7,017 nt of DNA from CAZOMR01 sp964580655. GTDB taxonomy: Bacteria > RBG-13-61-14 > CAZOMR01. The first letter of the stretch is position 1. The number at the start of each line of letters is the position of its first letter. Position numbers and translations under genes: made by a program. Where the stretch lies: NCBI GenBank assembly GCA_964580655.1, contig CAZOMR010000181.1, positions 1 through 7,017 of the forward strand, given 5' to 3'. Below the pieces are notes generated by a model. It had not been told where the DNA came from. It did no database searches and was given only the letters and a program-made list of their open reading frames with translations. Below are positions 1-4,096 of this stretch, piece after piece.

Positions 1-2
1 CC

Positions 3-167
3 ATCGGCGTTTTCTTCCGCTTCGAGGAGAACGAGGCCAACGGCATCACCATCCGCCGTGGGAGCGGCTCGGAGGAAGAGCGCGACGCGGCCATCCCCAA
101 CCCGGCCCTTGGCGACGAATGGTTCAACACCGACCTGCCCGACGGCGGGGAATGGGAAAGAGTGTAA
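3..167 (+). CDS. C-terminal end of an unrecognised protein, 5' end outside the window
   Basis: An open frame enters from the left edge and ends at TAA 165-167, giving the last 54 residues of a protein whose start is not visible. The segment is GC-rich with strong third-position G/C bias, which argues that this frame is coding and also sets it apart from the more AT-rich DNA just downstream. The product is acidic, rich in Glu and Asp, and ends in the motif LPDGGEWERV. No family is recognised and no function is assigned. The stop codon overlaps the left arm of a 7-bp inverted repeat (164-170 with 189-195). A frameshift joining it to the next ORF, which is open in another frame through this point, cannot be excluded. 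Confidence 0.6.
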   Translation: MGVFFRFEENEANGITIRRGSGSEEERDAAIPNPALGDEWFNTDLPDGGEWERV

Positions 168-195
168 GACGCGCATTCATGGTAACCGGTCTTAC
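164..195. repeat. 7-bp inverted repeat over the stop codon of the first gene
   Basis: GTAAGAC (164-170) and GTCTTAC (189-195) are perfect reverse complements around an 18-nt loop. The left arm includes the TAA stop at 165-167. No T-tract follows, so it is not a canonical terminator. A second small palindrome, CCCAACATTGGG, overlaps its right end (195-206). Confidence 0.45.
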
Positions 196-201
196 CCAAC
201 A

Positions 202-645
202 TTGGGTGAGCTTGACTATCCCTTTAATTTTTTCGGCGTTGTCCCTAACACAACTGGAAAACTGGCATGGCTCAGACAAATGGTTTTTGACCGCTCGGCC
301 GGTGGCCGGTTGGTCAGGTTTTGCAAACTACCAGACGCATTCCAGGTCTACCCCAATAAGAGTTTCAAGTCCAAAGATACATGTGAACTGGTCTTTTACG
401 AGGGAGGCTGGGACTGTTATTCGATGTATGAGATTTATGAAATCGCGCTACTCTTTAACGTGATCCGGATGCGATGGTGGCCGGATTTGTCCGTGAGTGA
501 TGATGGCTTCGTTGAAAAAGCCGGACAGAAAATCTGGCAGTACAGGCTGGTTGATACATTCATGGACGAAAACCTGGACGGCAAGGCGTGTATGGATATT
601 TTCTGCGAGGAATACAATCGCCGGAATCCTTTGCTGGCGAATTAG
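202..645 (+). CDS. Hypothetical protein, about 147 aa
   Basis: The frame is open from position 58 to TAA 643-645, but its first part overlaps the better-supported gene ending at 167, so the real start should lie downstream. TTG at 202 is the first plausible start and ATG at 280 the first ATG; neither has a convincing Shine-Dalgarno sequence, so the start is uncertain. The predicted product is rich in aromatic residues and Cys (for example GGWDCYSMYEIYEIALLF around 405-460), has no signal peptide or clear membrane helix, and ends in a charged helix-like stretch. Composition is near 50% GC, unlike the GC-rich segment before it. No family is recognised. By position alone it could be a small accessory partner of the upstream gene, but nothing in the sequence proves that. 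Confidence 0.42.
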   Translation: MGELDYPFNFFGVVPNTTGKLAWLRQMVFDRSAGGRLVRFCKLPDAFQVYPNKSFKSKDTCELVFYEGGWDCYSMYEIYEIALLFNVIRMRWWPDLSVSDDGFVEKAGQKIWQYRLVDTFMDENLDGKACMDIFCEEYNRRNPLLAN

Positions 646-1031
646 GCCCCCGATCCGCGTGTGTCTTTGATAGTGTGGTGGACCCATCGGTGAAGGAACC
701 CCGGTGATAGCCAGACCAGCATGGCCATGTAAGTGGATTGCAAATCTGCCCGAGATTGTACTCTCTCGACTTCGGTTATGTCGGGAAATGCCGTCAATCA
801 ACATTTCACTTCCAATCGAGTGTCGAACTCTGGAAATTTTCAGTCTCGTAACATGCTGAAAAATGACGGCCCCAATCTTCCGGACGAGGTGGCCAAAGTC
901 CGGAGGTTTCAGAGAAAGAGAGAGCGAATGGGCGGTTTTGAGTAAAAATGTAGGGCATGTGAGGCCTGGCTCGTCCGGAGGTCGGTATGAGGCAAGGATG
1001 TGGTTGAGGTTATAAAGGCTCGGAAAGGTTT
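646..1031. other. Gene-poor stretch between the 202-645 ORF and the displaced tRNA terminator
   Basis: No convincing gene is seen. A GTG-started frame at 733-945 could give 70 residues ending in a very basic segment, but it lacks a ribosome binding site and any recognisable motif. A 10-bp inverted repeat, TCCGGACGAG (879-888) and CTCGTCCGGA (970-979), is separated by 81 bp. The region reads like decayed intergenic DNA. Confidence 0.4.
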
Positions 1032-1072
1032 AGCAAAAACAAAAGGCCCAGCCGGTCGGTTCGGCGAGCCTT
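1032..1072 (-). terminator. Rho-independent terminator, probably the original tRNA-Ala terminator
   Basis: Read on the minus strand, AAGGCTCGCC (1072 to 1063) can pair with GGCTGGGCCTT (1053 to 1043), allowing G-U pairs and a one-base bulge, around a 9-nt loop. The tract TTGTTTTTGCT (1042 to 1032) follows. It lies 32 nt downstream of the 3' end of the tRNA-Ala fragment at 1105-1149, the expected place for a tRNA terminator. A second 7-bp hairpin (ACAGAGA 1079-1085 with TCTCTGT 1092-1098) lies between them. Confidence 0.65.
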
Positions 1073-1104
1073 ATAGGGACAGAGAGAAGTTTCTCTGTAA
1101 TGAT

Positions 1105-1149
1105 TGGTGGAGCTGAAGGGAATCGAACCCTCGACCTCATGACTGCCAG
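1105..1149 (-). repeat. Displaced 3' fragment of tRNA-Ala (distal attachment site of the element)
   Basis: These 45 bases are identical to 3385-3429, which is tRNA-Ala nucleotides 32-76 (anticodon loop through the encoded CCA end). Identity stops sharply on both sides: base 1104 differs from 3384 and base 1150 from 3430. No 5' half of a tRNA lies to its right, so this is a fragment and not a gene. A 3'-half tRNA copy facing the same way as an intact tRNA 2.28 kb away is the standard signature of an element integrated by a tyrosine recombinase into a tRNA 3' end. Confidence 0.9.
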
Positions 1150-1634
1150 ACGGGATCAAGGCAAAAGCGGGTTCTCTTTTATCTATCAGCATTTACCCGA
1201 AAAGGCATTATGTCTCTTTAGGTTATGGCTCGGTGTGGAGTCTGTAGGATAACTTCAAATTCCGTCCTTTCCGGCTAAGGTAGCCTCCTGGTGGTAGCAG
1301 AAATGGTATCAGTAAATTGACCTGAAAACCGAGGGCATATCATACATTTTTTGTAGCTTTTTGCACACAAAAACAGCCGACTTTTTGCACTCTTTTGTCC
1401 GGCATAGGTCTTGGACTGATCCCCTTTGAAATCAAGGGCTTATATCTTTCTATTCCTGCTTTCTGCAATTTTGTAAGATATATTACAATATTTTGCAAAA
1501 AGATTTTGCAAAAGTCCAAAAGGGGGGAGTAGCAAACCCCTTGCCGTCCCCTTGATATAAATACTACCGGCTTCCAATACGGAGGCCAAAAATTTGAAAA
1601 GGCCCTGTGGAGTCTCGCCGGAGGGAGCAGGGAT
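1150..1634. other. Non-coding left arm of the element with repeated TTTTTGCA-type motifs
   Basis: No supported gene is seen. The stretch holds CTTTTTGCAC twice (1357-1366 and 1381-1390), the palindrome TTTTGCAAAA twice (1491-1500 and 1504-1513), and an inverted repeat TTGTAA/TTACAA within 1471-1487. One TGGTATCA octamer lies at 1304-1311. The run 1521-1542 can fold as a G-rich/C-rich hairpin (AAGGGG with CCCCTT) but has no T-tract. Protein-binding sites for element functions are a reasonable guess. Confidence 0.4.
1301..1316 (+). repeat. 16-bp direct repeat, left copy
   Basis: AAATGGTATCAGTAAA occurs here and at 3327-3342. The bases before it are also related (GTGGTAGCAG here, GTGGTATCAA there). 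It lies 151 bp inside the distal attachment repeat. It may be an arm-type recombinase binding site; that role is inferred. Confidence 0.6.
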
Positions 1635-1931
1635 ATGAAACCTCCAGCCCTCATCCTGCATCTAAAAGACAGGATGAGATTGAAATATCGCCATAAAGTT
1701 GAAATAATCGCAGTCCTTTTCCTCTGCACCATCTGGCCTCCAGCATGGAATGACAGCTGGTGGCTCTGGCTTTTCTGGACATGGGGAATTGACCTCTTTG
1801 TTATTCTCCCCATTTTCCTCTCGTATTTCATCCTTCCGTCACTTATCTTCATCCGATTCATATACCGCCCCCTCCACCGCCGGGTGGTATCATCCCGCCA
1901 CCACCAGCCATCTGAGCCAGGGCCGCTATAA
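1635..1931 (+). CDS. Possible small membrane protein, 98 aa
   Basis: ATG 1635 is preceded by a strong Shine-Dalgarno sequence, GGAGGGAG (1620-1627), seven bases upstream. The predicted protein has a basic N-terminus (residues 1-21), a first hydrophobic segment (about 22-37), a Trp-rich stretch (42-50), one or two further hydrophobic segments (about 45-77) and a basic tail (RPLHRR, 78-83), consistent with two or three membrane helices. A 9-bp perfect hairpin (CTCATCCTG 1650-1658 with CAGGATGAG 1670-1678) lies early in the reading frame and covers a second ATG at 1674. No family is recognised. It sits upstream of and in the same direction as the repeat-protein gene, but that gene has its own promoter. 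The antisense strand also has open frames here, so coding is not certain. Confidence 0.4.
   Translation: MKPPALILHLKDRMRLKYRHKVEIIAVLFLCTIWPPAWNDSWWLWLFWTWGIDLFVILPIFLSYFILPSLIFIRFIYRPLHRRVVSSRHHQPSEPGPL
1650..1678 (+). repeat. 9-bp perfect hairpin near the start of the 1635 ORF
   Basis: CTCATCCTG (1650-1658) and CAGGATGAG (1670-1678) pair perfectly around an 11-nt loop. The right arm contains the in-frame ATG at 1674-1676, so folding would hide that alternative start. No T-tract follows. Confidence 0.55.
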
Positions 1932-1987
1932 GCTCCGGCGGTATCTGCCCTTCACATGATAGGACCAGGGATTCAAAATTTTTTAAG

Positions 1988-2017
1988 TTGACAAGGTATC
2001 AGAAAATAAACTATGAT
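1988..2017 (+). promoter_or_regulatory. Sigma-70-type promoter for the repeat-protein gene
   Basis: TTGACA (1988-1993) is separated by 18 bp from TATGAT (2012-2017). Transcription would start near 2024, leaving a very short leader before the ribosome binding site at 2030-2036. This gives the repeat-protein gene independent expression within the element. Confidence 0.6.
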
Positions 2018-2043
2018 TTCAGAAAAAGGGGGGAGGGAAGATG

Positions 2044-2622
2044 ATGAACAAAAAGAATTGGCCTGTTATCGCAGTGGCTATAGTTTCCGCACTGGCAAGC
2101 AGTGTAGTTTTTCATTTGCTCCTGTTTAGCATTAAGCCTGCTGTTGCACAGGAATCAGAGGTTATTAAAGCACAGAAAATTCTCCTTGTAGATTCAAAGG
2201 GAGTAGTCCGTGCTATAATGGGCTTCGCAAATGATGAACCATTAATTAGCCTTATGGATAAATCAGGAAATTCGCGTGTTGAAATGGGAACAGGAAGGGG
2301 ATTTACAATCTTTGATGAAAAGGGAAATCGACGCATTTTGTTAGCGGTATTACCTGGTGGAGAACCAGTTTTTAATCTTCGGGATAATAAGGGAAATAAT
2401 CGCTTTACGTTGCTGGTAACTAGAGATGAAGGAACAGTTTTTAGTCTTGCTAATAAGGGAAATCGACGCATTGAGTTAGGGGTATTACCTAATGGAGCAT
2501 CACTTTTTAATCTTCGGGATAATAAGGGAAATCGACGCATTGACTTAGGGGTATTACCTGATGGAGAACCAATAATGACAATTTATGATGCAAACCGAAA
2601 AATAATTTGGGGAGCACCTTAA
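2044..2622 (+). CDS. Exported or membrane-anchored protein with tandem 23-residue repeats
   Basis: The gene has a good promoter at 1988-2017 and a GGGAGGGA ribosome binding site ending at about 2038. ATG codons stand at 2041 and 2044; the second has the better spacing (7 nt after GGAGG), giving 192 aa. Numbering from the first ATG, residues 1-36 form a signal sequence: Lys-Lys, a long hydrophobic core (8-30) and an AVA cleavage-type site before QESE. The rest is built of short units of the form D-x-K-G-N-x-R-(x2-3)-L-x-V-L-P-x-G-x-x-x-F-x-L, complete and degenerate, ending in IWGAP. The last four units also repeat at DNA level. Similar repeats in secreted bacterial proteins look like beta-rich strands with Asp/Gly turns, but no biochemical role is known to me. 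A surface or periplasmic structural or binding role is inference. The gene is strikingly AT-rich beside its neighbours, consistent with acquisition. Confidence 0.85.
   Translation: MNKKNWPVIAVAIVSALASSVVFHLLLFSIKPAVAQESEVIKAQKILLVDSKGVVRAIMGFANDEPLISLMDKSGNSRVEMGTGRGFTIFDEKGNRRILLAVLPGGEPVFNLRDNKGNNRFTLLVTRDEGTVFSLANKGNRRIELGVLPNGASLFNLRDNKGNRRIDLGVLPDGEPIMTIYDANRKIIWGAP
2320..2592 (+). repeat. Four tandem 66-69 bp coding repeats
   Basis: Units start at 2320, 2389, 2455 and 2524 (69, 66, 69 and 69 bp). AAGGGAAATCGACGCATT opens units 1, 3 and 4 exactly (2320-2337, 2455-2472, 2524-2541). Units 1 and 3 also share the ending TTTTTAATCTTCGGGATAAT. The second unit is one codon short. Whole-codon periodicity means copy number could change without a frameshift. 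Confidence 0.85.
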
Positions 2623-2758
2623 CATCCTCTGAAATTCGCTCCACGGGCTTTATATGAAGCCACAGGGTATAATCTGCACTGCTCCTTGACCTCTAGACTC
2701 TGGGCTGTGCGTGGACCAATATTTTCGATCTCGAAAAAAAGAAAAATTTGTTTTTCTC

Positions 2759-2786
2759 TTGACAAAAATTTATACTATGCTAGACT
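2759..2786 (+). promoter_or_regulatory. Promoter of the structured RNA unit
   Basis: TTGACA (2759-2764), a 16-bp spacer, and TAGACT (2781-2786) preceded by an extended -10 TGC (2778-2780). The expected start is near 2793. There is a strong terminator about 165 nt downstream and no credible ORF between, so it points to an RNA gene or a long regulated leader. Confidence 0.6.
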
Positions 2787-2792
2787 TATATT

Positions 2793-2962
2793 GAAAGGCC
2801 GAAAAGACTTTGAGGTCTCACAGGCGGGACCCTGCAAGTCCTAAAACTGTTGCACTAGCTCTGAGCTGGGAGAGGCCTTGAGCTAGAAAGGTAACTCCAA
2901 GAGAGGGCGTGCAAATCGCCAGGTGAAAAAGGGATTAGTCCCTGTTCGCCTGGCGTTTTTTT
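2793..2962 (+). ncRNA. Unidentified structured RNA or riboregulator leader, about 170 nt
   Basis: The transcript is framed by a promoter (2759-2786) and an intrinsic terminator (2917-2962). Visible pairings: AGAC 2805-2808 with GTCT 2815-2818; CAGG 2821-2824 with CCTG 2831-2834, with alternative pairings nearby; TTGCA 2850-2854 with TGCAA 2910-2914, stacked on CTAGCTC 2855-2861 with GAGCTAG 2880-2886. AAGGCC at the 5' end (2795-2800) is complementary to GGCCTT (2874-2879) inside the loop of that last stem, which would make a pseudoknot. No known riboswitch, 6S, SRP, tmRNA or RNase P consensus is recognised. It is either a free-standing small RNA or an attenuating leader for the ORF at 3017, which begins 54 nt after the T-tract. 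The RNA call rests on architecture, not on family identity. Confidence 0.55.
2917..2962 (+). terminator. Strong rho-independent terminator of the structured RNA
   Basis: CGCCAGGTGAA (2917-2927) pairs with TTCGCCTGGCG (2945-2955) over 11 pairs including one G-U. An inner 5-bp stem (AGGGA 2930-2934 with TCCCT 2939-2943) closes on a TTAG loop. Seven T residues follow (2956-2962). GGCG at 2906-2909 could pair instead with CGCC at 2917-2920, a possible but short anti-terminator. Confidence 0.85.
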
Positions 2963-3016
2963 ATATATAGAATGTCGCATTTTTGCATCAACCGAATTTG
3001 AAGAGGAGAGAAAAAG

Positions 3017-3172
3017 ATGAAAAAAGAATCTATCAGTTTGAAGGAACCCGCTGGTATGGCCGGAGTGCGTTATTTAGATGATGCGGAGCGGTTCATCCAG
3101 GCCCGGAGGGCAAAGCTAGAACTCCAGCCTGTGAGAGCGCGTTCTCCACCGGACCATGTTTCCCGGAATTGA
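3017..3172 (+). CDS. Small ORF, 51 aa, running in frame into the integrase remnant
   Basis: ATG 3017 has an excellent Shine-Dalgarno sequence, AGGAG (3004-3008), eight bases upstream. The reading frame ends at TGA 3170-3172. The product starts MKKESISLKEPAGMAG, contains a charged helix-like middle (RYLDDAERFIQARRAKLEL) and a basic tail. It does not resemble an integrase N-terminus. The frame after the TGA is the integrase remnant, so this may be a real small gene whose end was fused to decayed integrase sequence by a deletion. Its last residues could already derive from integrase: with two lost bases and substitutions, 3155-3172 would read close to the His-x-x-Arg motif. It lies downstream of the structured RNA terminator and may depend on read-through. 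Function is unknown. Confidence 0.45.
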   Translation: MKKESISLKEPAGMAGVRYLDDAERFIQARRAKLELQPVRARSPPDHVSRN

Positions 3173-3370
3173 TGCGAAAAAATTCAGCGGGCAGGATTCC
3201 AGGATCGCCGGATCATGGCTATCACCGGACACCGGACACACAAGGTTTTTGAGAGATATGACACAGTGGACAGGGATGCGGAGGAAAAGGCACTCAGAGA
3301 GATTATCTGCGGTTCAAGTGGTATCAAAATGGTATCAGTAAAGGAAAATGAGGGAAAGTCAAATCTGTAA
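3173..3370 (+). pseudogene. C-terminal fragment of a tyrosine recombinase (phage-type integrase)
   Basis: The frame from 3173 to TAA 3368-3370 encodes 65 residues that match the end of the tyrosine recombinase catalytic domain: QRAGFQDRRIMAITGH, then RTHKVFERYDTVDRD. This carries the GH(K/R)T histidine (codon 3230-3232) and the nucleophilic tyrosine of the FERY motif (codon 3257-3259), followed by the usual Glu/Ala-rich helix. The N-terminal DNA-binding part and first catalytic Arg are missing, and the His-x-x-Arg region just upstream appears only as a frame-broken echo (about 3155-3172) ending in an in-frame TGA. The family normally has roughly 300-400 residues, so most of the gene is lost. 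It ends 14 bp before the tRNA-Ala repeat, matching its presumed role in inserting this element. Activity is not expected. Confidence 0.82.
3319..3342 (+). repeat. TGGTATCA doublet including the right copy of the 16-bp direct repeat
   Basis: TGGTATCA occurs at 3319-3326 and 3330-3337, and AAATGGTATCAGTAAA (3327-3342) exactly repeats 1301-1316. Two more octamers lie at 1304-1311 and 1885-1892, all in the same orientation and all within the element. The doublet lies 43 bp from the tRNA-proximal repeat, inside the integrase 3' end. Arm-site function for the recombinase is inferred. Confidence 0.6.
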
Positions 3371-3384
3371 GTGCTTGATTTTCC

Positions 3385-3460
3385 TGGTGGAGCTGAAGGG
3401 AATCGAACCCTCGACCTCATGACTGCCAGTCATGCGCTCTCCCAGCTGAGCTACAGCCCC
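3385..3460 (-). tRNA. tRNA-Ala (anticodon GGC)
   Basis: A complete 76-nt cloverleaf reads from 3460 down to 3385. The acceptor stem GGGGCTG pairs with CAGCTCC and includes the G3-U70 pair that identifies alanine tRNAs. The D stem is GCTC/GAGC, the anticodon stem CATGA/TCATG encloses CTGGCAG (anticodon GGC, reading GCC), and the T arm is GAGGG-TTCGATT-CCCTT. The CCA end is encoded. Nucleotides 32-76 are duplicated at 1105-1149, marking this gene as the integration target. No intrinsic terminator is seen close downstream; the element displaced what appears to be the original one. Confidence 0.97.
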
Positions 3461-3475
3461 ACTCGCAGTATTTTT

Positions 3476-3504
3476 ATGCTAACAGCGGTAATGGTATTTG
3501 TCAA
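3476..3504 (-). promoter_or_regulatory. tRNA-Ala promoter
   Basis: On the minus strand, TTGACA (3504 to 3499), a 17-bp spacer and TAGCAT (3481 to 3476) form a good sigma-70-type promoter. The expected start is a few bases before the tRNA 5' end at 3460. The -35 box begins 17 bp after the stop codon of the J-protein gene, and no terminator is visible between them, so read-through from the chaperone operon into the tRNA is also possible. Confidence 0.7.
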
Positions 3505-3521
3505 CTTGAGTTAAAAAGCGA

Positions 3522-4049
3522 TCAGAGCCCCCTTCTCTTCTTCAAGGTGTCCTCGACCTCTGTCAGCTTTTCCTTGAAGGTCTGGTTGTTGGGCTCCATT
3601 TTTGCGGCCAATTGCAGGTTTATCTTGGCACCCTTATAGTCCTTGTTCCGGAGCGCGGATTTTGCCATGAGGTAGTATTTTTTGCCCATCGGGGTCTGGC
3701 CCTCATCCTCTTTTTTCTCCTTTTCCTGCTTTAGCTGACGCAGGTCAAACCGGAGATGCTTTTTTCGTTCCGGGCCGTTGATGTTTCGCGTATACATTGC
3801 CCGGCGGTCCTTGTCCATGAGCACCTTGTATGCTTCAAGGATTCGCTTGAATACTCTGTTGACCTGCTCCTGGATTTCCAGTGGCTCGTTGTAGAATTTA
3901 TCCGGGTGGTATATACGGGACTCGCGGAAGTATGCCTTCTTGATGTCTTCATCAAAAGCTATCTGGTCGAGCTTCAGTATCTGGTAATAGTCCAGATCAT
4001 CAATAATCTTTGCAAGACCCTGGATTTGCCGTTTGAACTCCTCATCCAT
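3522..4049 (-). CDS. J-domain (DnaJ-like) co-chaperone with C-terminal TPR-like segment
   Basis: The 175-aa protein has an internal J domain at about residues 19-90 with YYQIL at its start, the invariant HPD motif at 48-50 (HPDKF) and a helix III/IV ending DKDRRAMY. J domains stimulate Hsp70 ATP hydrolysis through HPD. A Lys/Glu-rich linker (about 95-118) leads to a TPR-like helix pair at about 122-156 (ALRNKDYKGA, LAAKMEPNN), likely for protein binding. It lacks the Gly/Phe-rich region, zinc-finger domain and client-binding C-terminal domains of DnaJ, so it is a specialised class III J-protein and not the housekeeping one. It is 47 nt downstream of the Hsp70 gene on the same strand, which strongly suggests an operon and a dedicated pair. 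ATG 4049 is chosen because the frame starts there; its ribosome binding site is weak. No intrinsic terminator follows. Confidence 0.92.
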   Translation of the reverse strand: MDEEFKRQIQGLAKIIDDLDYYQILKLDQIAFDEDIKKAYFRESRIYHPDKFYNEPLEIQEQVNRVFKRILEAYKVLMDKDRRAMYTRNINGPERKKHLRFDLRQLKQEKEKKEDEGQTPMGKKYYLMAKSALRNKDYKGAKINLQLAAKMEPNNQTFKEKLTEVEDTLKKRRGL

Positions 4050-4096
4050 TTTCTGTTTCCAGTTTACCTTTCTCTTCTTCTTCCGCTTAACTATTA

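Larger units (their letters stand above)
1105..3429. mobile_element. Small integrated element or genomic-island remnant in tRNA-Ala
   Basis: The element is bounded by 45-bp direct repeats of the tRNA-Ala 3' part (1105-1149 and 3385-3429), giving about 2.28 kb from one repeat to the other. An integrase C-terminal fragment (3173-3370) lies 14 bp from the tRNA-proximal repeat, as expected for a tRNA-targeting element. Cargo seen inside: a possible small membrane protein, an exported repeat protein, a structured RNA unit and a 51-codon ORF. There are no replication, transfer or phage structural genes. With the integrase broken, it is best read as a deletion remnant of a larger island, or as a satellite mobilised in trans. 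Parts of it, notably 2041-2622, are clearly more AT-rich than the flanking Hsp70 and glycosyltransferase genes. Confidence 0.82.

Noticed and set aside
733..749. A tRNA-Cys-like anticodon arm (stem GTGGA/TCTGC around TTGCAAA)
   Set aside because: No matching acceptor stem, D arm or T arm can be assembled around it; two of its five pairs are G-U. Probably chance.
733..945. Plus-strand GTG-started frame of 70 codons
   Set aside because: No ribosome binding site and no recognisable domain. The basic ending is suggestive but not enough to call a gene.
1010..1192. Minus-strand 60-codon frame across the left tRNA fragment, and the similar 3184-3420 frame across the intact tRNA
   Set aside because: Both are translations of tRNA sequence and its duplicate. 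Their similarity comes from the attachment repeat, not from coding.
1521..1545. GGGGGGAGTAGC, resembling the opening of the yybP-ykoY manganese riboswitch, and a nearby GCAAACC resembling c-di-GMP-I
   Set aside because: The other conserved segments of either riboswitch are missing, and the downstream ORF is not a known target gene. Only a simple G-rich/C-rich hairpin is supported.
1340..1861. Minus-strand open frame of 173 codons, and a second of 73 codons at 1440-1661
   Set aside because: They overlap a plus-strand ORF with a much better ribosome binding site. The predicted products look like low-information Arg/Ser/Pro-rich antisense translation with no recognisable motif.
1105..3429. An insertion sequence, CRISPR array or retron inside the element
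   Set aside because: No transposase or terminal inverted repeats, no regularly spaced identical repeats with unique spacers, and no reverse transcriptase. The evidence fits tRNA-targeted integration by a tyrosine recombinase.
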